Assembly (NCBI GenBank): GCA_019096195.1
Contig: JAGTXK010000243.1
Span: 62,001-126,000, forward strand
DNA: 64,000 nt
Source of the DNA: Boletus sp. NGJ
Lineage: Eukaryota > Basidiomycota > Agaricomycetes > Boletales > Boletaceae
Reading direction: 5' to 3'
The notes beneath the pieces were generated by a model. It had not been told where the DNA came from. It was given only the letters and a program-made list of their open reading frames with translations, and did no database searches. Below are positions 1 to 11,538 of this stretch, one piece after another. Position numbers and translations under genes: made by a program. Positions within the stretch are counted from its first letter, which is position 1. Each line of letters begins with the position of its first letter.

Positions 1-669
1 GACGGGATGTACTGAACTAATATCTGTGATGACATCGCTATCCGTATTCTCATCCTTGAGAAGGAAAGCACCGAGGTAGGGTTGTCCACGCTTCATCATC
101 TCCTTGATAGCAGCAACTACTGCGGGATTGCGAACGACAACTGCCTTGTAAAAACCGGGAAAGAGAGGGCGTCGAGCGATAGGGAGAGCAAGGACCTGCG
201 GGTATATTTCGGGGACGGACTGTTTTGCTATTGAACTCGGCGTGGGAGTCCGTTGAGGTGGGGGAGGCTGGGTATCGGCGGGATCACTGCTGTCCCCACT
301 CGAGGAGGAGGGAGGTGAGCTGGCTGAAGAACCCGCGGGATTCTCATCCTGCGAGCTTTCCATCCGTACATGGTCGTCACTCGTTTTCTCCGTCGTCTCG
401 GCAGCTTCGGACTCCTCTCGCTCGGCAACGTCAGCGGGGTCGTCCGACTTGTTGTTCGGCCAGCGCGGGTAGTACAGGAGCGGTGAAAACCGCGCAGACG
501 AGGGTCTTGAAGATGTAAAGGATCTTTGACTGGCAAGTTGGTTTGCAATTGGAGAATTTAGTGAGACTGTGGGTCGTAATGGGCTCGTGTGCAATGGTGT
601 TGGTTGTCTAGAAACCAACTGGCGCGCACGACACGCGGTGCTGGCCCGAAAGCTACGTGAGAAGGGCAT
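1..669 (-). CDS. PIM1: Mitochondrial Lon protease, N-terminal part (runs off left edge)
   Basis: ATP-dependent serine protease of the mitochondrial matrix that degrades misfolded and oxidised proteins. Only the first 223 codons are in the window, without an intron. The start was chosen because the ATG at 669 opens a Ser/Arg-rich, acid-poor leader of about 70 residues (a typical matrix-targeting peptide); this is followed by an acidic, Pro/Ser-rich spacer (residues ~75-150) and then the first strands of the Lon substrate-binding (LAN) domain from ~residue 152, with the diagnostic [15 protein letters not shown] and [13 protein letters not shown]. The AAA+ and Ser-Lys protease domains lie beyond the edge. 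The gene is divergent from GUA1, with 1.1 kb between the two starts. The family call rests on these motifs read from the translation; the rest of the protein cannot be seen. Confidence 0.9.
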   Translation of the reverse strand, partial: MPFSRSFRASTACRARQLVSRQPTPLHTSPLRPTVSLNSPIANQLASQRSFTSSRPSSARFSPLLYYPRWPNNKSDDPADVAEREESEAAETTEKTSDDHVRMESSQDENPAGSSASSPPSSSSGDSSDPADTQPPPPQRTPTPSSIAKQSVPEIYPQVLALPIARRPLFPGFYKAVVVRNPAVVAAIKEMMKRGQPYLGAFLLKDENTDSDVITDISSVHPV

Positions 670-1788
670 TGGAAGACAGACGACCTCCACACCCAGATGA
701 AGAACTTGCGCTCCGACTCGGAGTCGGTCAACGAGCAATTAATGCAGCAGCAGAATCCTTGTTCAGCCGAAGGCAAAACGCGTCCCGAGCGGGTGCAGGA
801 TGACTCAGCAGCCCTTTCCCACACGATGTACAGTGTACACCGTCTTCAACATGGTCTCAAACATATTTTCTCCTTCGAGGTCCAATTCCTTGTCTTCTCG
901 ACCTTCGATGCCAGTCTTGAAATGGCCAAGTGCATGCCTTTGACTCGATGGTATGATGCGCATCTCAATTTCACAAGGGCAACAACAATCTTCCCCGCTT
1001 TCCGTTTGACAACCTGGTTCGATTTGTTTAAACACCAAATGGTCTCATCGACATGTGAATCATAACTCAGACACATCTTTTGAACGAGAGGATGCACCGC
1101 GTTTTTCCGTGTCAATTAACGTCACAAGCGATCGTACTCAAATTCTGCCACAGTGGCTACCTCCGAACCCTCCCGCAAGACCTTTGGGCGACCATAATCC
1201 CACCGGTCCGCAAAGAGGAGCGATAAGTGATACCCCAGGCGAGTCATCATTTGTTCGGGAATAAGTGACGAATCCAAAATGGTTTCATTATTGAAACCGT
1301 AGTCCTTTCCGTCGCTCGATGAATAAAACTACCCATCGCAGTCGTATCAGTAGACCGTTTGGAATATCTTTGCCAAATCCCTAGGGAAGCGGTACGCCCT
1401 GCACGATCGGACGACGTGATAAGCAACGATTTTCTTTGATGCCCGCGATGTTGGCGGCTAGAACATGAAGCTGGTCCATTCACAAGCAATGTAACAGGGC
1501 CATATAGCGACAGCCACCATTGTAACCCTTCGAGCCATCCGAAGTGTATATTTATATTTCGAGCCTCCAACTGTCATTACCTACAGCCTGGACGGGGCCC
1601 AGACGAACTGAGAACATTTCACTGAAGATGTCAGACGAACTTATCCCATCGCAGCGGCGCTGCCGCCGTATACGGTTATACCCAAATATTAATTAGACGC
1701 TTACATAATTCGCGGCTTTAATTGCCGTCTCTAATTCATCGATAGGAAATCGGTCACCGCCCTCGTAGCAACCCTTCATTGATACAGG
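670..1788. other. Divergent intergenic region LON / GUA1
   Basis: About 1.1 kb between two divergent start codons. Short open frames on both strands here have no recognisable domain and no matching splice signals. It presumably holds both promoters; I see no clear TATA box or long repeat. Confidence 0.5.
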
Positions 1789-3999
1789 ATGGCAGAAATT
1801 CATGACCAGTTCGACACCATCCTGATCCTGGATTTCGGTTCGCAGGTCTGAAACGCTCCATCCTTATTTTCGGTGACCATACGCCAATCTTGTATTGATT
1901 CCCCCCTCGACAGTATAGCCATCTTATCACGAGGAGATGTCGTGAATTGAAAGTCTACGCAGAGTTGATGCCCTGTACAACGCTCCTCAAGGATGTCCAT
2001 TTCAAGCCTAAAGGTACGCTTAACCGTCTCTTCCCACATCCGCGGTAAAAATACTCATCGGGGGATTTGCCACAGGCATCATTCTCTCCGGATCACCATA
2101 CTCGGTGTACGATTCCGACGCCCCACACGCAGATCCTGCGATCTTCGAACTTGATGTCCCGATCCTTGGCATTTGCTATGGATTGCAGGTTCGTGTTTGC
2201 CTGCAACCAGATGGGACCTGGACGCCTTATGCGTTGCGTCTAACGATATTTAACAGGAAATTGCGTGGAACCTCAAAGGTCAAGTCGCAAAGTGTGATCA
2301 TCGCGAGTACGGCCATGCAACCATTCAGATTTCCCAGTCCGGCCAAGGCTCTGTCGATGCACTCTTCGAGAACCTAGGTAGTGAAATGCAGGTGGGCATC
2401 TCCGCTCGTAACATGGCATCGCTCTCTTATCTTTGGCATGGGCCCGGCCTACCAGGTCTGGATGTCTCATGGAGATCAGCTCCAGGATCTTCCCAATGAC
2501 TTCCATGTCATTGGTCGCACACATACTGCTCCGTTTGCCGCTATCGCTCACGACACGAAGCCCATCTATGGCATCCAATTCCATCCCGAGGTCACACATA
2601 GCCCGAAAGGCAAAGCACTTATCTCTCGTTTTATCCTCAGCATTTGTGGATGCAGAGCAAACTGGACCATGGTAAGTTTCAATATGGTTTTGAGATTATA
2701 TGTGGTTTCAGAAAATTGACGATCCGCGCTTTAAGGAAGAGTTCATCGGAAAGGAGATCTCACGCATAAGAGATATCTGTGGGCCCAAAGGACGCGTCAT
2801 TGGTGCAGTCAGCGGAGGCGTTGATAGCACCGTCGCAGCCAAGCTCATGCATGAGGCCATTGGTGATCGGTATGCAGCAGGCCATCCACTCCAACCATTA
2901 GGTTGACTGAATTGTTCAAACGACTAGCTTCCACGCCATCATGGTTGACAATGGTGTTCTCCGTCTCAATGAAGCTAAACAGGTCAACGAGATGCTCAAC
3001 AAAGATCTTGGTGTCAACCTCACGATTGTCGATGCATCCGACCTCTTCCTCTCGCGCCTTGAAGGCGTGGAAGACCCAGAACAGAAGCGCAAGATTATCG
3101 GAAACACCTTCATCAACATCTTCGAATCAGAAGCTGTCAAGATCGAAGCTGCAGCTGAGGAAGAGGAAAAACAAGGGGGTGAGGTAAAAGGGCGAGTTGA
3201 ATGGCTGTTACAGGGCACGCTCTACCCAGATGTTATCGAGAGTATCAGCTTCAAGGGTCCAAGCGCCACAATCAAGACACACCATAACGTCGGTGGGTTG
3301 CTGGAGGATATGAAGCTGAAACTCATCGAGCCCCTGCGTGAGCTGTTCAAGGGTGAGTTGATATCACTTAATAGAAATGTGGTATACAGACTACTGATTC
3401 TTTCGTTGTAGATGAAGTTCGCGCGTTGGGTCGGTTGCTGTCTATTCCTGCCCCGCTGGTTCAGCGCCATCCATTCCCAGGTCCCGGTCTCGCCATCCGA
3501 ATCCTCGGCCCTGTCACGCGCGAACAGGTGAAGATTCTGCAACAGGCCGACAGCATCTACATCGAAGAAATCCGCAGAGCGAATCTTTACAACCAAATCA
3601 GCCAAGCATTCGCGGTTCTCCTCCCCGTCAAGGCAGTCGGAGTTATGGGCGACAAACGAACATACGAACAAGTAAGTCTTCAGCACGTATCGCCTCGTCT
3701 CGTCGGGGTGCGCCGCGCACATGTGTTCTGACACCCTAAATCAAGGTAATTGCGCTGCGTGCGGTGCAAACTGAGGATTTTATGACAGCTGACTGGTGGG
3801 TTGGTTCTTTGTCTGTTGCTGCCAGTCCATGACGTGAACGTGATACCTTCCCGCTTGTTGTGTTTTGGCATACAGGTATGTTTTCCCGGCCGAGCTCCTG
3901 AAGCGGATTTCCTCGCGCATTACGAACGAAGTAAAGGGCGTGAACCGCGTCACCTACGATATCTCCTCCAAGCCGCCTGCGACGGTCGAGTGGTTGTGA
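1789..3999 (+). CDS. GUA1: GMP synthase (glutamine-hydrolysing)
   Basis: Converts XMP, glutamine and ATP to GMP in the cytosol, the last step of guanine nucleotide synthesis. Ten exons close in phase to 545 residues: 1789-1845, 1914-2013, 2076-2188, 2257-2391, 2456-2671, 2712-2869, 2928-3352, 3412-3671, 3746-3795, 3876-3999. The N-terminal class I glutamine amidotransferase shows the nucleophile Cys in LGICYGLQ and the His/Glu partners in [10 protein letters not shown]. The ATP-pyrophosphatase domain shows the P-loop [16 protein letters not shown], followed by [15 protein letters not shown]. The C-terminal dimerisation domain ends [17 protein letters not shown]. Length and domain order match fungal GMP synthases (about 540 residues). 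All introns are GT-AG and 40-80 nt long. Confidence 0.96.
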
Positions 4000-5046
4000 A
4001 GCGGCTACTGCAGGTGCACCGCAAACTTTCAATCTTTGGATATCGTACGAGGCCGGTAAATATTTATGAGAGAGCGTATCAGAAGAGTCTAACGAGTGTC
4101 TGGAGGGAGGGTCAATGGCTGGCGCACAGTTTTGTGTACACTTGCATACCAGGACTGGAGTTAGACTCTTTGAGCTGGATTTATGAACAAGTAAACTAAA
4201 ACAAACCATTAGTATTGCGGTTGACAGTTAACGTTCAACATTGACAACTACACGGGGGAAATGGACGTTTGTCCAATCAGCGTCACAGGTATCAAGGAAA
4301 GTAGCGTATGATCCCGCACCGACAGTACTGTGTCGCAAAGCACGAGTCTTTCCATCGCTCCTGCAATCCCGTGAGTAATAAACCATCAGCTCACACGTAG
4401 CCCTGTTCATAATCAGTGGTGGGGCAGAAATGGAAGGACAGCTGGGAAACGGTATAAACACAAGGGTGCCAGTGGTGCGGTTTATCCATTATTCGTGTTT
4501 GCCAGGCATTCACAGGGTCTTAGCTTGATGGCCCAGGTGGGACTTATTGACTCAGTCTCACTGTAATCTAGGCGTCATCCAATTCGTGGACCGGGAGGCA
4601 ACGCAGATGCCATGCAAGTAAGTTAGCAAGAGCCTGAGGACGCTGCAAATCTATGCTTACGTAATAGCTAATTTACGTAAACAAGTTGTCTTAGCGCCAA
4701 TTTTTCAACTGGGACTTGCCAAGTGCTACCACAAACCTGCCATACTCAAATATTCACGGCTTGACGAAAACGAATGTTCTCATACTTATCCTGTGGTAGC
4801 ATCGCATATGAGACCATTTGATAGTGTCGCTGAAGATGTCCACTCGAGGAACTCCGTCGCTGAGCTGACACGCGGCGAGAGTCGTTCCTGATACTCCCAC
4901 GTGACACGCCTGTACTCGAAACCAACATGCAGCGCCCCGTCCAAGGTGGCAAGTACCGTTGACTCAGTAGAGCTTCCGTAATTCATCTGAATCTTTGTCT
5001 CTTCAAAGGGTTTCCTTCCCCGAGTCTCATCCCCGACTTTGAGGCC
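4000..5046. other. Intergenic region after GUA1
   Basis: About 1 kb without a supported gene. A minus-strand open frame starting near 4986 lies divergent to the next gene but has no recognised domain and no convincing downstream exon. No repeat seen. Confidence 0.4.
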
Positions 5047-7563
5047 ATGAAATCAGCCCACAGTGAAGCCGTTAGCTCAAATGAAAAAACCTTCCCGATT
5101 TTCGCCAGGAAGCTTGCATCCAGAGATACCAAGGACTTTGCTAACACTACGCACAAACTCGCTATCTGGTTAGGTTCGGAGAAGGCATACTATCCAGCTG
5201 CTCGTCCCAAGGTAAGAAGCTACCTCACAGCCAAGGACATCATACCAATCGCCTAATATGCTAGATAGTCGAGCTTCTCGAGGTAGGATATCATCCTTCG
5301 CCTCGAGAGATCGATGGTTAACGAACACTATTCCTTTCTTTTGGTTGCCAGATTGCGCTTTCGGCTTTCATGGATACATTCATGCATCATTCTGCCATTG
5401 TAGAGCTTGCAGAACATCTGCGACAGCTTGTTCATGCAGTAATTCCATTCAGACACATGTTTGTCGAGAATGAACTCCAGTGTTAGTTTTTTTTCCTGCC
5501 GAATCCATCTCCGTTTGATCACCCCTCATAGCGAGACTACAACGCTTAATTCTCGATACGAAGCTCTCCCTATCCAGGGTGTCCACGAGTGCTACCCACG
5601 GTAGTGCATTGCCTCAAGGAGCTTTTACCGCAGAGTAGGTCCTTCTCTGGCGATTCCCAATTAACCAGATTCACCCAATGGCATCCATGCATGGAATTCC
5701 AATCCAACCAGCATTTCATCACCCACATTCGCTTCCCCGGTTCATCTCCAACCCACAATGCCACCCGTACCCGGCCCTCAATGGTCAATGGGGCAGATTC
5801 AACCATCCCCTTCAGCAACGAGCGCCGTGAAAGCAATTCCAGATGGGTCTGTTCATGATGATACACCTCGAGCGCATGATCCTTCTGAGGTGGCGTCGTC
5901 CGGCCAGATCAACGCAAATCTGCCTCTCGTTTCCCCTAGTACGAATACCCCACAGGAACCCAGCGAAAATATCCCTCCAACAATACCCCCGAAGCCTCAA
6001 CCCAAACGTACACGGAGAGCCGAGCTTTCAGAAGAACTAATAGCTCGTGATCTTGATTGGTTCAAGTCAAATCAGGCCGTAGTGAAGGAAGATCCTAGCG
6101 TATCCTCGTCCATCGTTACTGAATCTTCGCCGGCTCTGGCGTCTGACACGCCCCATCTTCCTAGACTGTCACTGTCGCAAAAGAAGAAGACGGCTCGTAT
6201 GGTGCCATCCCGCCGCTTACCTCGCCGGCTTCCCCTCAATGCTACTCAGGAAGTGGAATCAGGCGTATCTGCTTCTGCATTACCTCCTTCAGAGCTATCG
6301 GCTGAGGAGGTCGGATCTTTCGAAAATGCTGAGGATGTCCAGATGGACGTTGATGAGCAAAATCCATCGCTAGAAAGGGTGAACTTTGATGTTCGTTCCG
6401 CAGCAATACCGGAAGCTCATGACGTACAGGATGTTTCGCGGAAGGAGGAAACTCCCCCAGAGCCACAACTAGTTCCTATATCATCGAATGAGCACTCAAC
6501 TGGACCAAAGATAATGCAGACAGATGGTCAACCCCCCTTGGTTGAAGCTCCATTTCTCAATGGTGAATCTCGTATATCCGCTCGTCCGCCTGTACCGCCT
6601 CTCGAAACGACGTTGGATAGGATGGAAGGGACGGATATACTCACCTCAGATTTACGTTCTGAGAAATCAGAATCCCCCAGCAAATCAGAACCGACTCCAC
6701 CACAATCTCCCGAGATGTTTGAACTCCGGACCCCAATCCTCCCACCTCTCGTGAATGCCTTGGCACCACCTCTAAACTTGAATTTCAGAATCCCACGAAT
6801 ATTGCTCGGTCAACCCCAACAATCCGAAATGGATGCGATCCAACGGCGATTCGATGACGACATGACCGTCATTCACAGCGCGCAGGGGAAACCATTCACT
6901 TATACCCATATGATCGATATCAGCCTGAAGGAAAGCAGTTTTTCCAAGATATCAAAGTGGATAAACAGGAAATGTCACCCATCGTACGTGGCGGGTTATC
7001 CGGGCGTTGAACGAACGTGACATCGTGTTATCACGCAGCGAAGCATCTCAGGGAGTTTGTATCTCATTAGCGTGCTATCGCCTCTCGGAATTCTTTGATA
7101 GGATCAAGTCGGAGAGTGGCAAACACGAGATTGAAGAATTGACATCACAATCATCATGCTCTTGGCCATATCCAAATCGGTTGTCCTTGCACGTCAACAA
7201 CGAGGAGAGACAGACCATTATCCCACTTTCTCCTCCGCTCTTCGTAGGTATTCTAGATCATCTTCGCAGCGTGATCCTACAAACCACTTTCGTTTATTGT
7301 AGTCGACCCCCGAGCAATGTGTCGACATATCATCACGGATGAAGCCAGGAAACAACACATTGGAGATTAGACAACAGGATGACTTATCCGAGTACCTGAT
7401 CGTCATCCATGCACATCGTCCGACTCGGATGCAGTTGGCTGAACTTGAAGTGGTCAAGACTGTTGATGAACGCTGGAAATGTTTTCTGGATGCAGTTTCC
7501 GTGCGGGCTGCACCAGGGAAAACGCTTGATACTACCACTGCGGATGTTGTTAGCATATCCTGA
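5047..7563 (+). CDS. Protein with PINIT/ZMIZ-like C-terminal domain
   Basis: Seven exons close in phase to 712 residues: 5047-5211, 5265-5282 (an 18-nt exon IVELLE), 5352-5479, 5532-5578, 5669-6983, 7039-7243, 7303-7563. Residues 1-105 are predicted helical; residues ~120-510 are a Pro/Ser/Glu-rich, probably disordered linker encoded by one long exon; residues ~555-680 form a compact conserved-looking domain (SCSWPYPNRLSLHVNNEE, then MKPGNNTLEIRQQDDLSEYL and VIHAHRPTRMQLAEL). Its pattern VN...P...PG-N-I...L-V...RP resembles the PINIT fold in front of the SP-RING of ZMIZ/PIAS SUMO ligases, but I see no SP-RING Cys/His set. The similarity is by eye, so SUMO-related function is inference only. 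The start could lie in an unrecognised upstream exon; exon 3-4 junctions are the weakest. Confidence 0.6.
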
Positions 7564-7773
7564 GCCTGTCATTTTCTTCTGTGTGGTAGGTAATCATGAA
7601 GGCATTGGTATATTTTGTGTGGCTTCAGAACATATTTTAATCATGACAATTTTAATAAAATGTCCTAAGATGTGATGATAATGAAATATATATCGTGCGG
7701 TATCAAATTATTTCCTGAATGATTGGCGCCACACAAACGCGTCGAACACTGGCGCTGACACGGTCATTTGCCC

Positions 7774-9885
7774 ATGATGACGACAAAAAACGCTAGAGAC
7801 TTCCTTGACAAAGAGCTCTTCGTCAAGCGCAGCATCGTACGCTCCTCTCCCTCTCACGACGACGTGGCATATTCTCACCTACGGGGTTACTCCAGGTCAC
7901 CTTCAGGTCACTCAGCCGCGAGCTCGGGATTCACGTCAACGATGCGAAAAAGTGAGTCTCTCTCTTGAATGGATTTTTTGCGCTGCCGTTCCATCGTTGA
8001 TCCTGTCTGGAAAGCGAGTTACAGCATTACTACGACGCCGTACGCGAGACGGACGCGCCAGCTGTGCCTACGTACCTCGTCTCTGGAGAGGTACCTGCGC
8101 TGATAGTCCGCCACCGCTTCGAGACGCAACAGTCCGACTCCACCATGGATGTAGATCTGGAGTTTGAGGAGGATCGAGAGGAGGAGATGGACGTGGTACA
8201 CCAGAGCAAGGTGTTGCTTGTGGACGCGCGCACGCTCGATGGTGCGTATCTCGTCTCATGTACAGATCAGTCTAGACTCACTCCGACTCTCTAGAGGCCA
8301 TGTCACAGTTTTCTCGCATACACTCAGTGCATATATACAGTCTATCTCCGTCGCGGTTCGGGGTGCGTCATATATGTACTGTTGGCCCATTTTTGCCAAG
8401 TTGACCGAGAAACGCAGGATGTGGGGCTCGTCTGTACTCCAAGTTTCAAAGTTCACAAAGCGGACGCCAAAGGTGGACTAGGATCTTTCTCCGTTTCCGG
8501 GAAGATCACAGGGTCTCATGTAAAGGTCGGTTGGTGTGAACGCCTCCTGGTATATTTATGTTCTCCTCATTGACGTCTTTGTAGCTCAAAGCCGGCGTGG
8601 CTTATCAGCGTGCAGCATCCTCGTCTAAAACAACCTTGGATATACCTGCCAAGGCGGCACCGAGAGCCGTAGCTTCTACACGGGCAGCTCAGCAGACGAC
8701 GAAAGGCAAGACTCCCTCTTCGGAAACGAAAGAACAGGTTTCCACGACGACGGCGCTGCCTAAAACTGAATATAAAGACAGATCGAAGCCTTCGGGAAAA
8801 CTAGACTGGAGTAAGGCAAAGACTAAGGGAAAAGAGCCAGTCGCGGAGAAGACAAGGGATGAAAAGAAACCCAAGCCAGAGCCCGATTCGACTGTCACTA
8901 CCAAGAATTCCTCGACGAACAGAAATCCGGGACTGACGTCGATGAAGCCGTTGGTTCCCATATCCGAATCTAGCGGCGTCGCCAGTAGTGATGCCCAGAA
9001 GGTACGTCTTGCACTCTTATGTGAAGGATGCGCCTAAGCTATGTTCAGCGAGGGAAAAAGAGAAAATCCCACATAGGCACAGATATAGAGTCCGACTCGT
9101 CTTCAGCGAAAGCCAAACCAAGTAATGCCGCTGGTTCATCCGTCAAAAAAGTGGAGGCATATTCAGATGATGACGACGACGGCAAACTTCGCATGCTAGG
9201 CCAGCGACGCTCAAAAAGAAAGAGTACCATAACATCGGATTCCGAGATGAGCTTGCGCGCCATGATGGACATCGACGATGGTGTGTTCTTCCACTTAACC
9301 ACTATCGACTCGTAGTTGATCAGCGAGTAGAACAAGTGGATCGCGTGGCTAGAATTAGCAAAATCCATGCTCTGCGTCAGGAGGAGGAAGAGTCAGAAGA
9401 AGAAATGAACGAGCCCCAGAAAGAAGCGACAGTGCCGCCTGCTACCAGCGAAGACGAGGAATCTGATCACGTACCTATAGTAACGAAGAAGAAGAAACCA
9501 CGCAAGGTCGTCCACGTTGGCCGCAACGGACTGAAGAAACGCCGTGTCATCAAAAGTCGGATGACGACGGACGCCAAGGGGTACATGCGTACGTCGTGCC
9601 GTGAAGTCTCGCGAGGAAGCTGTTTGACACTGCATTGTAGAGACAGAAGACTATTCGTCGTACGAGTCTGTTGAGGAAGAAGAGGAAGCAGAGACAAAGC
9701 CCGAGGACAAGGGAAGGGAAACGAAGAAAGTCTCGGAGCCCAAGGTCGAGGAGGCGAAACCAAAGGCGGTCGCTAAGGAAGAGAGTGTTGGTAAGCTCAA
9801 AGCAAAAGCTCCAAAGACCAGAGGAGGAGCCTCCAAGCGTGGGGGACTGTTGAACTTCTTCGGTCCGGAGAGAGGAAAGAAATGA
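7774..9885 (+). CDS. POL32: DNA polymerase delta subunit 3 (Pol32/Cdc27)
   Basis: Non-catalytic subunit that links the polymerase delta catalytic/B-subunit core to PCNA in the nucleus. Nine exons close to 562 residues: 7774-7836, 7896-7951, 8015-8241, 8295-8362, 8418-8525, 8585-9001, 9049-9280, 9316-9588, 9641-9885. The N-terminal winged-helix part shows NARDFLDKELFVKR, VTFRSLSRELGIHVNDAKN and TYLVSGEVPA, the usual Cdc27 start. A long Lys/Glu/Ser-rich charged tail follows, with several short acidic clusters. The C-terminus ends in a PCNA-interaction motif, RGGLLNFFGPERGKK (L-x-x-F-F core), exactly where Pol32 proteins carry it. Two in-frame ATGs (7774, 7777) could start it. Confidence 0.9.
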
Positions 9886-9997
9886 AGCACGATGTAGTGT
9901 TTCCTTGGACGTTCTTCGAAGCTTTGTTATAATGATGATTTTGGCTCATTGGTTTAGGGTCCTAGCTGCAAGGATTAAGCGCGATAATCATAACATA

Positions 9998-10070
9998 GGT
10001 TCAGTGGTCTAATGGTTATGATTTCTGTCTCACACACAGAAGGTTCCCAGTTCGATCCTGGGCTGAGCCA
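9998..10070 (+). tRNA. tRNA-Val(CAC)
   Basis: A 73-nt cloverleaf without intron. The acceptor arm GGTTCAG pairs with CTGAGCC (10063-10069) and the discriminator base is A. The D-arm contains the A-box-like TGGTCTAATGG. The anticodon loop CTCACAC between TCTGT and ACAGA gives anticodon CAC, reading the valine codon GUG. The T-arm holds the B-box GGTTCGATCC-type core (AGTTCGATCCT). A run of five T residues just after the gene (10074-10078) is a Pol III terminator. Confidence 0.95.
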
Positions 10071-10073
10071 CAC

Positions 10074-10078
10074 TTTTT
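10074..10078 (+). terminator. RNA polymerase III T-run terminator of tRNA-Val
   Basis: Five T residues four bases after the discriminator base of the tRNA, the standard Pol III stop signal. Confidence 0.8.
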
Positions 10079-10527
10079 GGCGATTTTCACTCATGTTTTG
10101 ATTGTGCTGATCGCGAATCCAGGCAATACTGAATGCGCCGACGAAGGTCCTGGTATCCTGGCAGTACGGTGACTCCAATCGCACAAGCTCTTGCGGCGTT
10201 GCACGTTCTCTAACTTCGTCCACACGGGTTGAAAATGTCAAAGCACGTTACTCGAGGAAATCAAGCATCCTATTCCATGCAATGCTTCTTTCCGACTGTC
10301 CGGAGTCTAAAACTGGTCCTTGAAAGAGACGTTCGTATCATATCTACTTCCAACAAGCACGTTCTACTCCGGACACAGACCAAACAGATCTAATCCTACA
10401 ACCTTACGAGATCTGCGGCGTGCTCAATGCCAAAGCATTGCAATGCGTATCGTTGACGTTTGCACACCGACCCTGATCGTACACATTGCGTGATTAGTAT
10501 GCCCAGTCTAGAGAAAGTTTGCAGCCA
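10079..10527. other. Intergenic region tRNA-Val / orphan gene
   Basis: About 450 bases with no supported gene or repeat. It lies 3' of both neighbours. Confidence 0.4.
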
Positions 10528-11430
10528 TCATTGAATGTGCGCACTCGGAATCATTGAGAAGCAAGACGCGCCTAAGGGACTGTAGTTGATACTTGAGTTA
10601 CACGGATTCACCACGGTGCTCTGGTGTGAATCCAAACGTGTGCAAGGTAGTCATTTCAAAGGATCCCCATGCGTGCGTCAGTATTCCAGGAGTGAGACTC
10701 CCGCATGGACGTACCTCGAGGAGCGCAGGGATGGGGAAATTGCATTTCGTCGGCGAAACTGGGACACTGCTAGCATAAACCGAAAACCATCCAGATTGAC
10801 TAACAAGAGGTAATCGTCTTACCCATCAGAGTCCATCCGCACCCAAAAGAGCCCCTCGTGCACCATTCGTAGTTTCTCGATCTCAGCCTCCCCGGTTATC
10901 TCAAGTTTCATACGCTGCGTCCTTGTAAATCCTGGAAACGCATTCGCGTGCTGCTCCCACTGACCCGTAATTTCACCACAGCCTCAACGGTGTCATCCGT
11001 CCGCAAGCAGCGAGTGGCATGACATCAAAAGAAAACCCACCAGAAACTAGGTTGCTCCGATCTTGCTTATTCGGTGGGGGTTCGTCCACGAAGCCGAGAT
11101 TCCACGGTTCGATAATTTCCATGACACAACGCGGTACGCCACAAAAGTCTGTCTCAGGGCGCAGATCGCGCGCACGAAGCTCTGGCTCGATATTGATACT
11201 ATATTTCTTTCGCGAGTTCGTTTTGCCAGAAGTACGCACTGGTGCAGTGATACATAGATCATCTTGTGGGAAGTCGTGTGGATATGCAAGCACGCTTGTG
11301 ACAACTGGTCCCATAAGAGCGTATGTAGAGCGAAAAGCTGGAGGAAATAAAACCTGATACCTTGAGTCGTGCTGAATATGCGCGCGGTGTCCTGTGACTG
11401 CCTGATTACTAAATTTGACTCCGCGAACAT
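10528..11430 (-). CDS. Orphan 213-aa protein
   Basis: Not recognised. Five exons close in phase on the minus strand: 11430-11361, 11304-11041, 10982-10823, 10769-10715, 10620-10528. The product starts MFAESNLVIRQSQDTARIFS, continues through a basic Ser/Lys stretch (VRTSGKTNSRKKYSINIEPE) and a central block with several Cys and Trp (FCGVPRCVMEIIEPW, EITGQWEQHANAFPGF), and ends with a Ser/Pro-rich tail. No signal peptide, membrane helix or known motif is evident. The reading is supported by four consecutive GT-AG introns of 53-58 nt in compatible phase, not by homology. It is divergent from XRN1; the two starts are about 110 bases apart, so they probably share a promoter region. Confidence 0.55.
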
Positions 11431-11538
11431 GTGGCTGTGAAACTTTCCACGCCAGCAGCTTGCAGAAGTGTGCTGGTCGGTGCCTGCCCACTCATTTTGC
11501 TATTGTCTGTATCTTTGCTGTTGATCTTTTCGTGCATT

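Noticed and set aside
8689-8961. Hydrophobic minus-strand ORF opposite POL32
   Set aside because: It mirrors the Lys/Glu/Ser-rich tail of POL32; hydrophobic runs arise from reverse-reading of that composition.
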